64,000 nucleotides of DNA from Plecoglossus altivelis (taxonomy: Eukaryota > Chordata > Actinopteri > Osmeriformes > Plecoglossidae), in assembly GCA_036571765.1 (NCBI GenBank), contig BROE01000022.1:11428282-11492281 (forward strand), in the 5' to 3' direction. Below the pieces are notes generated by a model, which saw only the letters and a program-made list of their open reading frames with translations, had not been told where the DNA came from and ran no database searches. Position numbers and translations under genes: made by a program. Below, piece after piece: positions 50,756-60,550 of this stretch (its first letter is position 1; the number at the start of each line of letters is the position of its first letter).

Positions 50756-51909
50756 TATGGGGGCATGGGGGAAGTGGTTATGGCAGGGAAAGAAAGAGAA
50801 GTGTAGAGGGGAAGGGAGAGGAGACAATGTAAGAAAGACAGAGGGACACATGGGGAGACACAGACTATATCCTGGCTGGATTTTGAAAGGGCATTTACAA
50901 AAAAAACCTCCTCCACAAACAAAAAAAGCCAATGCACACTAACCACCTGCACAGGAACTAGTTCCTGTTTCGTGTGGTGTACAGCTTAATGATTGACTGA
51001 TTGTCAGTTTTCTTTTGCTCCTCCTCTCCTTAAAACTTTGTGATCCTCAGCTGAAACGTAGAGCAGGCAGGAGAACAACACACACTAGGCTGCCTAGAGG
51101 CTTGGCGTTGAGCAACACAATTAGACTAGTTATGTAGAGGCTGGGTGTTGAACAACACAACTAGACTAGTTATGTGGAGGTTGGGCTTTGGATGACACAA
51201 CTAGACTACTTATGAAGAAGTCGGGCTTTGACTAGACTAGTTATGTAAAAGCTAGGCATTGAATGAAACTATTAGACTAGTGATGTAGAGGTTGGACTGT
51301 GAACAACAATACTAGACTAGTTATTTAGATGTTGGGCCATACATTATACAACTAGAATAGTTATGTATATGTAGGGCTTAGTATGGTACAACTAGACTAG
51401 TTATGTAGATGTTGGGCTTTGAACAAAACCACTAGACTAGTTATAAAGAAGCTGGACACTGCAATCAGTGCTCAAAAGTAGTGGCAGAGAGACAGTTACT
51501 GGTAACAGTTCATGTAGTACAAAGCACCGCTTTCTTTACAGGAATACAAGAAACTTCTACGAAACCATTTGAAACCATGGAAACCAAGAGGACTTTTTCA
51601 CCTTGACTGGGCTTTATCTGTGTTTAAACGACAACATGATTCTATAGCACGGAGGTTTAGCCAATGATAGGCCGACCACATATGTACCAGTGTTCGCACT
51701 TCGACATATTATGTCATGAGTGCTGAATGTGTCCTGCGACGCGCACACGCATGTGTCATACGTGCGTCTACCTTGTTCAGCTTTCCCAGGGAGGAGATGA
51801 GGTCCGCCCACTCGCTGGAGGACTCAAAGTTTCGCAGCGCCTTCTCGATGACGGCTGCGTAACCACGGTAACGATAGTCGTTTTGGAGCTCCACCTCTTC
51901 GGGATCCAT
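33617..51909 (-). CDS. dop1b: DOP1 leucine zipper-like protein B (Dopey-2)
   Basis: Dopey proteins are large peripheral membrane scaffolds that work with the Arf-GEF-like MON2 in Golgi-endosome traffic. Thirty-seven coding exons run from 51772-51909 (MDPEEVELQNDYRYR, the conserved DOP1 start) to 33617-33886. The N-terminal Dopey domain lies in the first six exons. The largest exon, 43015-44605, holds an acidic Ser/Glu-rich insert (about residues 1060-1170) followed by helical sequence. The C-terminal Leu-rich block includes LLTHEKTMFKDLM and SGELDQYHLYLPLIQ. The frame closes at 2320 residues (human DOP1B 2298) with exactly one copy of the exon pair at 39721-39803 plus 39518-39627, or its duplicate 38319-38401 plus 38058-38167. 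Using both pairs shifts the frame and hits a stop. I found no other lesion. Expression of each copy is unknown. Confidence 0.95.
35620..36560. mobile_element. Degenerate MITE-like (hAT-type) repeat in a dop1b intron
   Basis: The AT-rich intron between dop1b exons 35429-35557 and 36585-36646 is filled by sequence of 'aatacatttgnatgtatctttgcccctccctg' character at its right end (about 36520-36556). Repeated TATTT/AAATA and 'gatacat' motifs occur at both ends. This resembles common non-autonomous hAT-like elements of teleosts, whose ends carry GGGCAAAGATACAT. The left terminus is eroded, so the ends are approximate. Confidence 0.4.
37141..38598. repeat. Tandem duplication within dop1b, copy 1
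   Basis: About 1.46 kb that recurs immediately to the right at 38599-40000. Both copies begin with the 'gtatatatacgtatata' palindromic TA tract. Copy 1 contains dop1b exons 38058-38167 and 38319-38401. A CA-rich intronic stretch at about 38205-38305 is longer than in copy 2. Outside it I noted about ten single-base differences; the two exons are identical between copies. Confidence 0.95.
37157..37181. repeat. (TA)n microsatellite at the duplication edge
   Basis: An alternating TA run, preceded by TATATACGTATATA. The matching run of copy 2 is at about 38610-38641. The self-complementary tract marks the left edge of each duplicated unit. Confidence 0.85.
38599..40000. repeat. Tandem duplication within dop1b, copy 2
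   Basis: The second copy of the unit, about 1.4 kb, starts exactly where copy 1 ends ('cagtctgtc' joined to 'gtatat'). It ends at 'cagtctgtc' followed by unique sequence. It contains exon copies 39518-39627 and 39721-39803, with intact splice sites. Confidence 0.95.
48340..48436. repeat. (ATC)n trinucleotide array next to a dop1b exon
   Basis: Imperfect ATC/ATT/GTC triplets lie directly upstream, in the sense of the gene, of the 3' splice site of exon 48200-48320. On the mRNA strand they read GAT/GTT, so the intron end is purine-rich and remains open as a Met/Ile-rich frame into the exon. Confidence 0.85.
50655..50753. repeat. Compound (TG)n-(AGAC)n-(GA)n microsatellite
   Basis: A TG run (about 50657-50692), then CAGA repeats, then a GA run to about 50752. 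It lies in the dop1b intron just upstream of exon 50446-50627, where the minus strand reads TC then CA, so it may supply pyrimidines to that 3' splice site. Confidence 0.9.
51085..51460. repeat. Minisatellite, about 39-40 bp unit, roughly nine copies
   Basis: Diverged direct repeats built around 'actagactagttatgtagaggttgggctttg'-like sequence recur at about 51123, 51162, 51201, 51231, 51270, 51310, 51350, 51389 and 51431. The array lies in the intron after the first coding exon of dop1b. Each unit carries the palindromic ACTAGT or a variant of it. Confidence 0.85.
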
Positions 51910-52308
51910 GATGGCTCAGTCGTGTCCCAGCACGGAAACTGTGGGTCTGGAGGAGAGAAGAGGGATGCCAGCAGTACCGGGGTGTGGAGGAGGGATTACT
52001 AAATAATTGGGGTAGTGCAAAGTTTCAAGGAATCTATACCTACTAAGGGCAGGATGAGGCTGTCTGTACCACTTGGGAACTGAAGGAACTGAATGTGTGC
52101 TCTGGAAACTTAAGGGCAATATCAAATATCACATTCTCAAGGAAACACACACAAAAAGCTTATTGCAGACAAGAGAGGAACATATATAAGTAAAGGCTAC
52201 CCATTATCTCAGCCAACATGCTTGGCTCTGCTGGATATGGCAAGTGGCGAGTGGTGTGACTGCAACTGAGATGTTGAACAAGCTATGAGTGTGCGACACA
52301 TACAGAGA

Positions 52309-52335
52309 GGGAGAGAGAGAGAGAGAGAGAGAGAA
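52309..52335. repeat. (GA)n microsatellite
   Basis: A short GA run in the presumed 5' UTR intron of dop1b. Confidence 0.8.
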
Positions 52336-53749
52336 AGGGGGATAGATGGGCAGACAGGATTAGAGCAGCCGACATCTGGACATCTGTAGTTTAAGCAGAG
52401 AGAGAGAGAATGACAGAGATAGAGAGATAAAGAGGGTTAGCCTGATCAAGCTTGGATACACGTGCCTGACAGGAGAGCCACATGCATCAGGCCATACTAA
52501 GAGAGAAGTCCAGAAAAAGCTGACCCATCCATTTTTTCAATGCATACTCCCAGATACTGCTCTAAGTAGTTCTCTAGAACCAGTCTAATGGTAAAGAGAA
52601 GACTTGGGCCCTGAAGGACTGGCTGGCTGGCTGACTCACTATACATTTAGCTTTACACAAGAGTGTGGCATTGATTTTGTCATCGACCAAAGTTTAAACT
52701 CTCTATCTCCTTTGCACTTACCAGTTTCTCGGAATTACTGAAAAGCAGGTAGAAAAGAGATATAGCTTGATCGAGAGAAAAATAGATGAGTAATCACTGC
52801 ATTCTAAGTGGCAGACAGACAGCCGGCCTCTTACATAATCTCTATGATTCCCAAATGGCAAAGGTTATCAGCATTAAAGCCTACTCTCCAACACAGTACA
52901 TTACAGGGATAAGGGAAAAAATCCAGAAGGAAAAAAAGATAACCACATAGTTTAGACACCAGATATTCCACCAGCTTCGACAAAGCACATTTTACACTCC
53001 AGATATTGGCACCAGCCTCCAACGACAGGGTGATGGTGGCTAGACTGACCAACCCCAAGTTACTTAAGGTGCATGCAAACACAATGTAAGACTCTGGATG
53101 ATGGATAGGTAAACTAATCTTTGCACTCAAACAAAGGCTGTAGAAGGAGTGTCAGAGCACAGGGGGATATAAAGACAAGTGCACAGACGCACATACACAA
53201 TTCGACTGAGACTTGAGCAACTCATTAACTGTCCATCTAAAGACGGGAAATGTAGGAGAGTCCAAACCACTTATAACACAACACTACTGTAAGTGTGCGG
53301 TAAGTGTGGCTGATTTGAAATTAAAATACCCCTAAACTGACCCCTGAACTGGTTTGGTGTAGGTCTGAGACTGCCTGTGTATTTAGTGAGTGGACACATG
53401 CCCCATAGACAAGTTAAAGAGACTCATTATCTGACAGAGATTGTGATGCTAACTGCTGCATAATGCTAACTATCTAGCTTTTGGTCTAAGCTACTGCTGA
53501 AAGAAGAAGGCAGATCGGTAAATCTGGTAAATCGTGTAAACAGGAATGTACAGATCAGGCAATAAACAGGCAGAAAATTAACAGTTAAATGGTAGCTGTT
53601 ATAGCAGGAATGAGGTGGCAACTCCATATTAATGTCCATCATCTTGGAATGAGATGAACACCAAGCTTAAAGGAGTAATGGTCAGGAGACCACAGACATC
53701 TACAAGCCCTAAGCTCTATCACGTAAGATGGTTTGACGATCAGGATGGA

Positions 53750-53753
<4 letters not shown>

Positions 53754-53793
<40 letters not shown>
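53754..53793. repeat. (GA)n microsatellite
   Basis: An uninterrupted GA run of about 20 units in the presumed 5' UTR intron of dop1b. Confidence 0.9.
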
Positions 53794-53796
<3 letters not shown>

Positions 53797-54386
53797 AATT
53801 ATAATAATTATTATTAAACAATTATCTAATTCTCTCCGTTTCTCTATTCTCTAAGCCTCGTCTCTTGAATTGGCAGAGCCGTGCAGGTGCTGCTTCAATT
53901 AATAATAAGCTTGAAATGATAATAATAATAAATACTTCCTTACAGAAAACCTATTACTTGGAATAAGATCGGTTTCACAAAATATGTGCTGTATAGTGTA
54001 TTGCATATTATGATATATAATGTTGCTTTGTTAAGATATATACAATCATATAAGAATGCAGTCTTATGGGTGGGCAAGGCGGATTAAAGATAAAAACATC
54101 CAATGGCTCGGTAAACAATCACACGGGGCGCATCAATGACTCACCAACTGCAAAGCAAGCTTCCGTGAACATGAGCAGACAACATTCACGTTTAAACAAA
54201 AAATCGGTGGTGAACAAATTTGGATTAATCTTGATTTATAGATCTGGATATTAGGTTTAGTGACAGACGAAAGGTAACGTTAGCTCCATCTCATTGCAAA
54301 CCCCGCAAATTGAATCCTCAGCTGATTCTGTGTTTGACTTGAAGAGCGCACTTCCTGATCCGCGGAGGGGTGTGGGGAATACTCAC

Positions 54387-54440
54387 GACTCCGGGTAGGA
54401 GCGTTGTTCATCTTCAAAATCTAACATTTTCCCATTACTT
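54387..54440 (-). other. dop1b: Candidate non-coding first exon of dop1b
   Basis: A strong minus-strand donor (GGAGTC followed by GTGAGTATT) at 54386/54387 pairs with the acceptor near 51948. An ETS-like ACTTCCTG on the plus strand lies close by, near 54350. The 5' end is approximate. Confidence 0.4.
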
Positions 54441-54809
54441 TTAAAAAGTCTGGAAATACAGTGTCTGTTTAGAACATTTTTAGAGCAGTATTTGTACTAG
54501 TATCCCGTTTATTTTGTATACAAAGTTAAATTATCTATCCACCGCTTCACCAACATTACCTCCCCTCCCCTTAATTTTGGTATAATCCAAGATGTGCTGT
54601 GTTTACAAACCTTTCACTTGAGTGTCACATTTTTCTGATATGGGACAGTGCAGTAGCCGGTAAACAATACGCTAATAAGCTTAATATTTTGTTTCAGTTT
54701 ATCAATAGAATTATTTAAGGCATATTTTACTTAATCTAATAACTGGATACAGTTAATTGTACGCTTCTACATTATTGAGCGTAGCCCACACATGCCTAAC
54801 TCATTTTAC

Positions 54810-54920
54810 ACACTGGTCGACAGTGCTATTTTACACAAACATACCAATCGAACGACTGAGACAAACACAATGCAGTTTACAGTCTGTAGCCTACTTTAAC
54901 GTTTAATAATAGTCACCACC
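54810..54920. repeat. 111-bp direct repeat, left copy
   Basis: The sequence from 'acactggtcgacagtg' to 'agtcaccacc' recurs at 55511-55621 with a single visible difference (G to A). It lies between dop1b and slc5a3. Confidence 0.95.
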
Positions 54921-55510
54921 GTTTACTTTCTGGCCTATTCAGGCCCTGACCCCCTAAAAGAGCGTCAGTGCCTATCTAGGATTTGTCCACGGTGCTGTGG
55001 GCTTTATGTCAGCCACCATGAGTGCCCATCAGCATACCTTTGAGCATGGTAACATGCTTACTCTCAAACTTGCTCTGACGACGGCAATGCGTGGAATAAT
55101 TTAGGTACCTTGACCACACACACGGACTGTCCGATCATATCAGGTAACCAGGGCGGTATTGCGTGTGGCTATAAAGATACACTCAGCTCACGATTCAATA
55201 TATATCACAATACTGAGATTGCAATATAATCATGTGAACACATTTTTAAAGGAAAGTGAAATTCATACAACAGAGAACTCAGTACAAGAAATCTCTGTAA
55301 ATTCAGTGTATTGGTGATGTAGGTGCAAAGTTGTGTTAATTGCTTAAACAATTTAGCATCGCGGTATACCACAATACATCGATACACTCTTACTATTGCA
55401 CCTTTGAATAAGGTCATCAGCAGGATGTTCAGGGCGCAGAGTTATCGGCTGAGAGTCTTCTGCCCCCCGTCCCCCGTCCCTCGTCGCCCCGTCCCCGTGC
55501 CCTCCGCACG

Positions 55511-55621
55511 ACACTGGTCGACAGTGCTATTTTACACAAACATACCAATCAAACGACTGAGACAAACACAATGCAGTTTACAGTCTGTAGCCTACTTTAA
55601 CGTTTAATAATAGTCACCACC
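55511..55621. repeat. 111-bp direct repeat, right copy
   Basis: The second copy of the repeat. The two copies flank 590 bp, which include a C-rich block at about 55462-55500. The copies lack TG...CA ends, so they are not obvious LTRs. Confidence 0.95.
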
Positions 55622-56341
55622 TACATGATACCACTTGATGGACGTCTGTTTCTGAAGCATAGTGCAATGATATCCAGATTTTTTATATAACTCCTGAAAT
55701 GTTTTGTAAAATGTGCACTTAACTTCATTGAGTTACATTTAAATGTGTAATAATAAATTGACCGATAACGTCATAAAATGTCCTCACTGATATTGTAAAA
55801 ACTGCTATGGAATAATGTTGACAGATAATTTGACAATGTGAAAATGACAGCGTGCTAAGTTTGTAAAGCACCACATCCTTTATAAAGCATTTATTCGTTC
55901 CAGGAATGGTGCTGGGAAACCTTACAACAATATGGCAAAGGAATCTAGATGAAGAAATTGATCAAGATGATTGTTTCAAATCCTGTCAGGCTGGTTTTAG
56001 ATAAATCAAAACTTAAAAAAAAAACACTCCTTGCTTAAACGCCACTCCTTAAAAACAAATGAATTTACTGTAAAACCTTTAGATTTATTGGTTGCTATCA
56101 GGATGGGGAGTCTATTTCAGCAAATATGAAAAAAGTGCTTCTCAACAACATCACTTACCCTGCCTTTCTGTAACTATGCCATGCCCTACCTGCCCATTAT
56201 GACCCACCGCAACAGCCACGTTCCAATTATAATATTTACTCTCAAGGAATACTAAAGCAGGCTACCCACTAGGCTACCCTTGCCCATAGTTAAATGTTGC
56301 TTCATACCTGGCTATGCACTTGACTTTTCTGTGCTTTACTA

Positions 56342-56355
56342 CTGCCATCTAGCGG
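56342..56355 (-). promoter_or_regulatory. Candidate CTCF core site between dop1b and slc5a3
   Basis: On the minus strand the 14 bases match CCASYAGRKGGCRS at 13 of 14 positions; the third base is G instead of A. It sits in the spacer between two divergent genes, where an insulator would be plausible. Binding is not shown. Confidence 0.35.
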
Positions 56356-58093
56356 GCACTTCAACGAACACACTTAAATCATCGTCTCATACTTAAAAAT
56401 AATATTTCGAGTATGATAATGCATTTATGAGTTCTTTCTCAATAAATCACCAATCTGTTACAAAATTCAGATTTGATCAATGTCACCATTAATCAATGGT
56501 TGGCTATTTCTTAACCTCGATGGCTTGAGTGTGAATTAGTTTGTTTTTCTATTGCGATGATCGTTTACGGTTTTGCATCAGTAACGACATAACACATTTT
56601 AAACGTATTAAAAACTGTAAACGCAGTATTTTGTGCTGCAATCGTCCCAAGACTTCAGAGTGGTCGTCTAAATAAAATATCTGTCGTTTTAAGACAAACT
56701 TGTGTTGTCTCAACATGAATGATAATCTTTCATTTTGTGGGGGCGCGCCGCTAGTGGAAATTTACTGCAGCGCATTGTAACTACATAATGGAATTTTACT
56801 GTGGCGTTGAGAAACAATCTTTACAAAAACAAGAAATTACGTTTATTGGAAGATATGTTGTTTATAACCATTTGTCTTTTTAGGTTATTGTGTAAACTTC
56901 AATGTCTTCTCACCCACAAAGGTAATCCAAAGTATTGATGTCTGCCAATGACAGTCGTAATTCATAAAATCCTGCACATTACAATCTAAAGGCATAACCT
57001 AAATTTAGGCTCGAAACAATATTTATAAGAGCTTTGCGCGGATGTACAGGCAAGCCATACCGACCTCAGACTGACTTGATCGCACAAGCATACCTGTTAT
57101 TCAAAATATCATTCAACAGTGTATTTTCTTGAAGGGTGAGTCAAGGACGATTCCAATATTTATTAACCGAGTGAAAATAAAGTCAAACGCCAGATTCAAA
57201 GTCAAAGAACAGTTGCTTATGATACTCATTATCGTTTCTTGGTATTCCACAGCGGTAGGGAGAACATTTGTGGATTTCATCCATTACAGTAGGCTAATCC
57301 AACTGTTTCCAAATTGCAACCAACTGATATGAGCCCAAACCACTCTTTATACAGATTTAATTACTAGAAACCCAACAGTGAACTAATCAGCAAGGGTTTT
57401 CTAGACACTTCTAATCTGACCATGCATGCAAATCCTGACATCATGTGCCTGTTACAATCAAGTGGGGAATAATGTCCCAAACCTGACTTGAATTAACCAT
57501 TTGGGAATTGAAGTGTTACCGTAAAAGATAAAGACCCATTCTAATTCAGGCAAGATAATTGCATTGGCACGGTCTATTCTTAAACAGCCAGAGGTAGAAC
57601 GTGAACGCGATCCACCATTGGAAAATGATAGTTTAGATACGCCATGTCACCTCTCCCTCAAAGTTATCTTTACACTGCGTAGCCTACCTCATCCACCAAG
57701 TGAAAGGACCAGGCATTCTTGACATGAACGATAGCCTACATGAGATGAGGTCTTTTTGTAGACCTATAGGCTTCTTCATTGATTAAAAAAACCTAATCGG
57801 CCCTACCCCCACTAAACACTTCTAAATTTAGGCTACATTTTTCCCATTGTTTTAAATAGACTACACTACATATTAATGTTTTTGCGTCAGGAAAATACAT
57901 AATGGCAGTATTCGGATTTATACACATTTTCTATTGAATATTCTTGGTTGCTGATTAAGACACATGAGATGAAAAATGTATATATTTTTTGTCTGACGTA
58001 GATTAGTCTGTGTTAGGACACAAATTGTGGTGTGTTCACCCCAGGAACTGCTCTTGAGAAAATGTAAATGTAATGCTAATCGAAGTTGATGTG

Positions 58094-58103
58094 AGATTTT
58101 TCC
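58094..58103 (-). promoter_or_regulatory. slc5a3: Candidate tonicity element (TonE) of slc5a3
   Basis: On the minus strand the ten bases fit the NFAT5/TonEBP core GGAAANNYNY. It lies about 120 bp upstream of the TATA box. Mammalian SLC5A3 is a known NFAT5 target with several TonEs in its 5' flank. The motif is short, so a chance match is possible. Confidence 0.3.
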
Positions 58104-58222
58104 CCCTGAAAGGGTTATTTAGGGTGGCCAGTGGGTGTGTTGAATTGTCGTCACGAGAGTTAAATACGTGTGGCGTCAAGTCAACCCAGCCCAAGATTCC
58201 AAGCTACCCGTTGATGCTTCTT

Positions 58223-58230
58223 TATAAAAG
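58223..58230 (+). promoter_or_regulatory. slc5a3: TATA box, likely slc5a3 promoter
   Basis: TATAAAAG, followed about 245 bp later by a strong donor (ATG followed by GTGAGTATT). The start of transcription would be near 58254-58260. This is the best promoter candidate upstream of slc5a3 on the plus strand. Confidence 0.45.
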
Positions 58231-58253
58231 GCTGGATTATTCTACTTCGTTAA

Positions 58254-58474
58254 ACCGTGAACTAGGTTGTACCTACCTGAACGGCAAAGGCAAACAAGTG
58301 ACCGACAACTAAGAATCAGACCATCAGAGAAGTGGGCTACAACAAAACCCAACGTGGCGTCATTTGAAACACGGCAGCTGTAAAGTATCGTCATCATGCA
58401 GGGCAGCCTATATCTAAATGGATCTGTATAGCAGTTAAGTACGTTCTAGACTACTGTGCTGGTTGTTATTAATG
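58254..58474 (+). other. slc5a3: Candidate slc5a3 non-coding exon 1
   Basis: It is bounded by the predicted start after the TATA box and the GTGAGT donor at 58475. It contains short upstream ORFs starting at 58396 (11 codons) and 58418 (6 codons), and an ATG at the last three bases that would read a three-codon uORF across the splice. The partner acceptor is at 60285. An alternative donor is GTAAAG at 58380. Confidence 0.4.
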
Positions 58475-60285
58475 GTGAGTATTAGTGTCATCTGGTTTGA
58501 AAAGAATTGTGTAAATCCGTGATAAAAGCTACTGCTAGTATGAACATTTATTGTAATTCCGGCTCTGACATTTGAGACAGGAAGAAGTGTGTATGCGTTA
58601 GCTAGCCGTCTCGTCATATTTCAACACTGGATAATGTGTGGTTTGTACGCAGCATCGATAGTTGCTACAATAAATATACTATGTAGCATTAAATCTAACC
58701 ATTATTTGCAGGGGCCGTATTTCATATTTTTAACGCATGACAATGTCAGAGCTAACTAATGCTAAGGCACGCAGACTTGAAGAATAATCTACATCCTTCT
58801 AGAATGTTCAAGTCTTCTATCACTCACTGTTTCAGGATAATAAATCCGGCCTAGATTTCCATATTCAAACGTATGTTTGTATACATTATCTCGTCTAAAA
58901 ATGACATCTTGATTCATTAAGTCATCTATTTGTGCATCGCCTATCAATCAACCATCGACTAACGAGCGGTTGGCAAAACCTTTCACACGTGGTGGCTCTA
59001 CTAGGTTTCATGAATTAACGTATTAATGACGCGATCTTCAGAAAATGTAGGATGATTGGTTGGTAAAATGTTGATTGGTAAAATGTGATTACAAAAATGT
59101 GTTATATAGACCTCCAAAATCTAAATTCTAGAAGATTTCTCACGGGAAACGCCAAGACAGTGGCTTTGAACCGTATTTAATATACCGGTAATAACTTGAG
59201 TTGAAATGAGAAGATGCCAGAAGCTTTGTAATTTTCTACCTTAAAGGCCGGGTATACAAGTAATGCAAGCCTTGCCATTTTGCCCAGAGTTTGACAGCTT
59301 TGACATCCTTTTGAAAAGAAAAATGGGATTAACCTATGTTATTCAAATGTACTCAAAGTACTTGAGTTGAATGTAGGCCTGGTTTGATCATTTTTGTATA
59401 ATTTTTTTATTTTGTATATTTTGTCTGTCTAAGAATACTGATTGGTCTGTAATTTGAAGATGAATGAGTAATAATAAAAACTTGCTAGCCAATAACATTG
59501 CTGGCATTATTTGGCTGCTGCTCAACAACGAAAGTGAACATTGCCTAAATTGCAGAAAGTTACTAGATGTTTTGCTAGTCCCTAGATTGTATATTTATTG
59601 TCGGTAGAGAATGTGAAAAATAGCTAAATCCTAATATCGCTAAATTGGTTACACTGGTTGGAAAGGTTTCAAACCAAAATATCCCATTCCCTCCCTTCAA
59701 AGCCACGACCCCATAACGCATGATCTTGCTGCCTGACTACTGGGGGAGGAAAGTGGGTGGACACAATAGTAACCCGTCCAATCATTGCATTTGGTATGAA
59801 AGTGTTCTAGGACTGTTTATAACAGTCCTACGATACCCACGTATCAAATTTAATTGTACTTTTTAACGTTTACCTTTATTGGTCAGGATATGACGTTTAT
59901 TTGAGAAAGTATGGCGAAAGGCCCTTCTTAACATTCCCAACCCTTACTTTAATGCTCGATTGTAAATATATTTGAACATGTTTTAAAAAGCCAGAGAACG
60001 AAAATGAACAACAGGCAAACTTTGTGACAGTATAAACTGGGATTCAAATGGAGTGAGTAATATGAGAATTGTTGAACAATCTCTCATTAAAACATTTTTT
60101 TTTCTTTTTGACCTTGATTATTGTGTTTAGTTTTGTATGGATGTTATGCACAGTGATCTGTTCAAGCTGGCCCATTAGGGTCACCTTAAGGTTTAGCTTT
60201 AAGTTGCAAAGCTTTACCTTTCTTGCTGTGCCCCCTTTTTCTATCACAAAACTCTAATCAGGTTTTTGTCTTTGCTGTCTTGCAG
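58475..60285 (+). other. slc5a3: Presumed slc5a3 5' UTR intron
   Basis: It runs from GTGAGT to a pyrimidine-rich acceptor (tttttgtctttgctgtcttgcag). It is AT-rich with no coding region, and holds a perfect short hairpin at 59808-59830. Confidence 0.4.
59808..59830. repeat. Perfect inverted repeat (10-bp arms, 3-bp loop)
   Basis: TAGGACTGTT and AACAGTCCTA are separated by TAT, in the presumed slc5a3 5' UTR intron. Confidence 0.9.
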
Positions 60286-60550
60286 GAATGTTAACTCTAG
60301 GCTTTACTAGACGAGAGGCCTGCAGCAACCTTGCCCTAAAACTAAAACATCAGTGCTGGAGGAAAACACCCCTCAAACGCACAATCTATTGAATTTGACG
60401 TCCTAGTGGATACAGCTTCCATCCAGACAGCAAACCAAAGAAACACTTAATCACACTTAATCATTGATTAAGTTCAAACTTAGCCTTTCTGTGCATTGTT
60501 CAAGATACTTCTCATATATCCTATAGATATTTTGAGTCCTGGGAATAAAG
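60286..60550 (+). other. slc5a3: slc5a3 5' UTR part of the coding exon, with a 34-codon uORF
   Basis: The segment between the 3' splice site and the main ATG. Three bases into it, an ATG at 60288 opens a 34-codon upstream frame that ends at 60392, well before the main start at 60551. Confidence 0.5.

Larger units (their letters stand above)
51910..54386 (-). other. dop1b: dop1b 5' UTR and presumed first intron
   Basis: The first coding exon is preceded by a good 3' splice site (TCTCTCCTCCAG) at about 51948, so about 38 nt of 5' UTR belong to that exon. The rest to 54386 would be an intron. It holds two GA microsatellites and no coding region. Confidence 0.5.
54921..58090. other. dop1b-slc5a3 intergenic region
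   Basis: Mostly AT-rich, with no coding region. It contains the right-hand direct repeat, a candidate CTCF site and a GC-rich spot at about 56740-56755. This divergent spacer should carry distal control elements for slc5a3 and perhaps dop1b. Confidence 0.5.

Noticed and set aside
54810..55621. LTR retrotransposon with short terminal repeats
   Set aside because: The repeat ends are not TG/CA, and no primer-binding site, polypurine tract or coding remnant is visible in the 590 bp between.
60286..60550. Shared first exon or coding exon of MRPS6 upstream of slc5a3
   Set aside because: No open frame resembling the ribosomal protein is present upstream of or around slc5a3 in the window.
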